64,000 nt of DNA from an uncultured bacterium (GTDB lineage Bacteria; Patescibacteriota; Saccharimonadia; Saccharimonadales; Saccharimonadaceae): NCBI GenBank assembly GCA_903899655.1, contig CAIUKF010000010.1:62001-126000 (forward strand), read 5' to 3'. Under the pieces are notes generated by a model. The model did no database searches, was not told the origin of the DNA, and saw only the letters and a program-made list of their open reading frames with translations. Position numbers and translations under genes: made by a program. Shown in pieces: positions 63,701-64,000 of this stretch; the stretch's first letter is position 1, and every line of letters starts with the position of its first letter.

Positions 63701-64000
63701 TGCTGGTGGTGGCAATGGCGGCGGTGGCGGTGCTGGTGTAGCTGGTGCTGGTGGTGGTGCAGGTGGATATATTTATAATTCTTCATTCGCGGTATCAACA
63801 TCTTCGTCCTATGGAATAGTTGTTGGTGGAAGTGCTCAAAATTCGTCATTTAGTTCAATGACGGCACTTGCCGGCGGTGGCGGCAGTAGTGTTGGAGGTA
63901 ATTATGGTTACAACGGCGCCTCTGGCGGTGGCGGGACTGGTAATCTTGCTAGTGGAACAGGTATTTTTGGTATGGGTTATAGTGGTGGAACTGGGTATGG
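60753..64000 (+). CDS. Giant glycine-rich surface protein with pilin-like N-terminus (3' end outside window)
   Basis: At least 1082 aa and still open at the window end. The N-terminus MKSRRLSG|FALPTVLIAS resembles the prepilin-type motif of PilX/minor pilins, followed by a hydrophobic helix and a pilin-like region with two Cys pairs (about residues 65-130). From residue 171 come four glycine-rich modules of about 260 residues, each opening with VLVVGGGGGGG-like sequence (residues about 171, 430, 702, 978) and most closing with GGSGVV(I)ISYPTGS. This glycine-rich domain is common in CPR proteins. The ATG follows an extended TATAAT by 7 nt, so it is probably leaderless. An adhesin or fibre role is inferred. 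Confidence 0.85.
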   Translation, partial: MKSRRLSGFALPTVLIASIVMLTVLLVSVTSTAAVRVALQTQYYSQLSQTASDAGVVYAKACLAANNGVPLWTDANPLTPYTDCSGLQTLGFTCLTGQTLSTDTRCSVTTTDSGTGIQASFSVKRPATDSNGKATNVDAAGSVKVLRTSDNSIWRQYNQENVSKVSNSPTIQVLVVGGGGGGGSDSYSGGGGGGGEYRYISSFSVASQSYPVVIGSGGSGSRVTASGATSGGISSFSTIIADGGGPGGDGYAVSRNGASGGGGGYGASVGGTGSQGNNGGSGTSSGNYPSGGGGGSGAAGSNGSGSVSGNGGIGTMNTISGTATYYAGGGGGSGSVSWGSTPGSGGLGGGGNGTTSANGNAGTANTGGGGGAAGNNANAGGAGGSGVVIVSYPTGSMTATGGTITTAGLNTVHTFTGSGVFSVVPNVSSVKVLVVGGGGGGGTSGGGGAGGVIYQGAFAVSNASYSIVVGTGGASQNNGSNSTFSTLTAIGGGRGNNGGANGYDGGSGGGGGENSGGPTYGGGVNYVANQLGYSGGGNGSYVASPYPSGGGGGAGGLGGSGTGAAISGNGGIGLSYSITGASVCYAGGGGGGIRAGGTAGTATCGGGAGSNNSSNAGTAATANTGGGGGGGSSTSAGGQGGSGVVIISYPNGSLIATGTGGDAVTYTDSNNLNPRSGTSYVGGYTIHTFTSNGNFVIGRPISVLVVGGGGGGGGGESNPAGDAPGGGGAGGYVYSPSYSISGLPQFYPVTVGYGGSGAAANTGGNPGIKGGDSIFDTLYAFGGGYGAGQEGNGGFGGSGGGAGGNCNSGNKVGGLGVNGQGYKGQDNIDSACTYRGGSGGGGAGGAAGYNLSNGGGGGGGGGLSNSISGLSVTYAGGGGGGAGRNVGALGGAGQAGGGSGGSSPSGNGGNATANTGSGGGGSGSGVGTGGNGGSGIVIISYPTGSISATGGTITISGGNTIHTFTSSGNFIVGPSAPVKILVVAGGGNGGGGGAGVAGAGGGAGGYIYNSSFAVSTSSSYGIVVGGSAQNSSFSSMTALAGGGGSSVGGNYGYNGASGGGGTGNLASGTGIFGMGYSGGTGY

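Overview
The window reads as bacterial chromosome of an ultra-small member of the Candidate Phyla Radiation (Patescibacteria), most likely Saccharibacteria (TM7). Reasons: an AT-rich, densely packed genome with a Gram-positive-type envelope (ftsW-murG-ftsQ, sortase, no outer-membrane genes), dprA, pilin-like proteins with LamG domains, a glycine-rich surface giant, a conjugation-type ATPase of the kind common in this group, and no amino-acid biosynthesis genes. TGA is a stop here (ATGA overlaps at 24414, 54969 and 58528), which argues against the code-25 lineages. The taxonomic call is inference from gene content, not from a marker alignment.

Layout. 1-2.4 kb: peptidoglycan/division genes. 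2.4-3.7 kb: gene-free, with a ~550-bp structured element bounded by 27-bp perfect inverted repeats. 3.7-11 kb: minus-strand block with a VirD4/TraD-like ATPase, a sigma4-HARE regulator, topA and dprA. 11.04-11.4 kb: a candidate structured RNA with its own promoter and terminator. 11.4-28.6 kb: housekeeping and envelope genes (pth, der, an RluB-like synthase, FKBP, an RdgB-like enzyme, two-component pair with long low-complexity tails, LexA-like/DUF3800 pair, phytol-kinase-like pair plus cfa, htrA, a pilin-beta-propeller fusion). 28.6-31.5 kb: PLD protein, XRE regulator and an AbiL/RloAB-like defence pair. 32.3-39.9 kb: six tandem pilin-like adhesin genes. 39.9-43 kb: replication-relaxation protein, small regulator-like ORF and serine recombinase abutting tRNA-Glu. 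43-60.7 kb: second two-component pair, gltX, sortase, PEGA protein, tRNA-Leu, xth-type exonuclease, glycosyltransferase, smpB, ABC-F. 60.75 kb to the end: a giant glycine-rich protein that runs out of the window.

The most striking system is the six-gene pilin array. Each gene starts at an ATG about 7 nt after an extended -10 box (so probably a leaderless mRNA), then runs within a few codons through a (TC)n dinucleotide tract, and only then reaches a type IV prepilin motif and a variable LamG or carbohydrate-binding-like ectodomain. A one-unit change in n shifts the frame. Counted by hand, one of the six (34640-35701) is in frame with its ATG, two are open only from a GTG ten bases downstream, and three are closed. 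This is the layout expected of a phase-variable surface-adhesin repertoire and could control which host surface these episymbionts bind.

A second unexplained signal is a ~95-nt structured repeat fused to tRNA fragments: two copies downstream of tRNA-Leu and one next to tRNA-Glu. Its first hairpin shows compensatory base changes between copies. A third is a dispersed repeat built on the word CTATTGG, found in four places, one of them in frame inside topA. Coordinates, frames and repeat counts were read by eye. Protein identities come from motif recognition without database searches.
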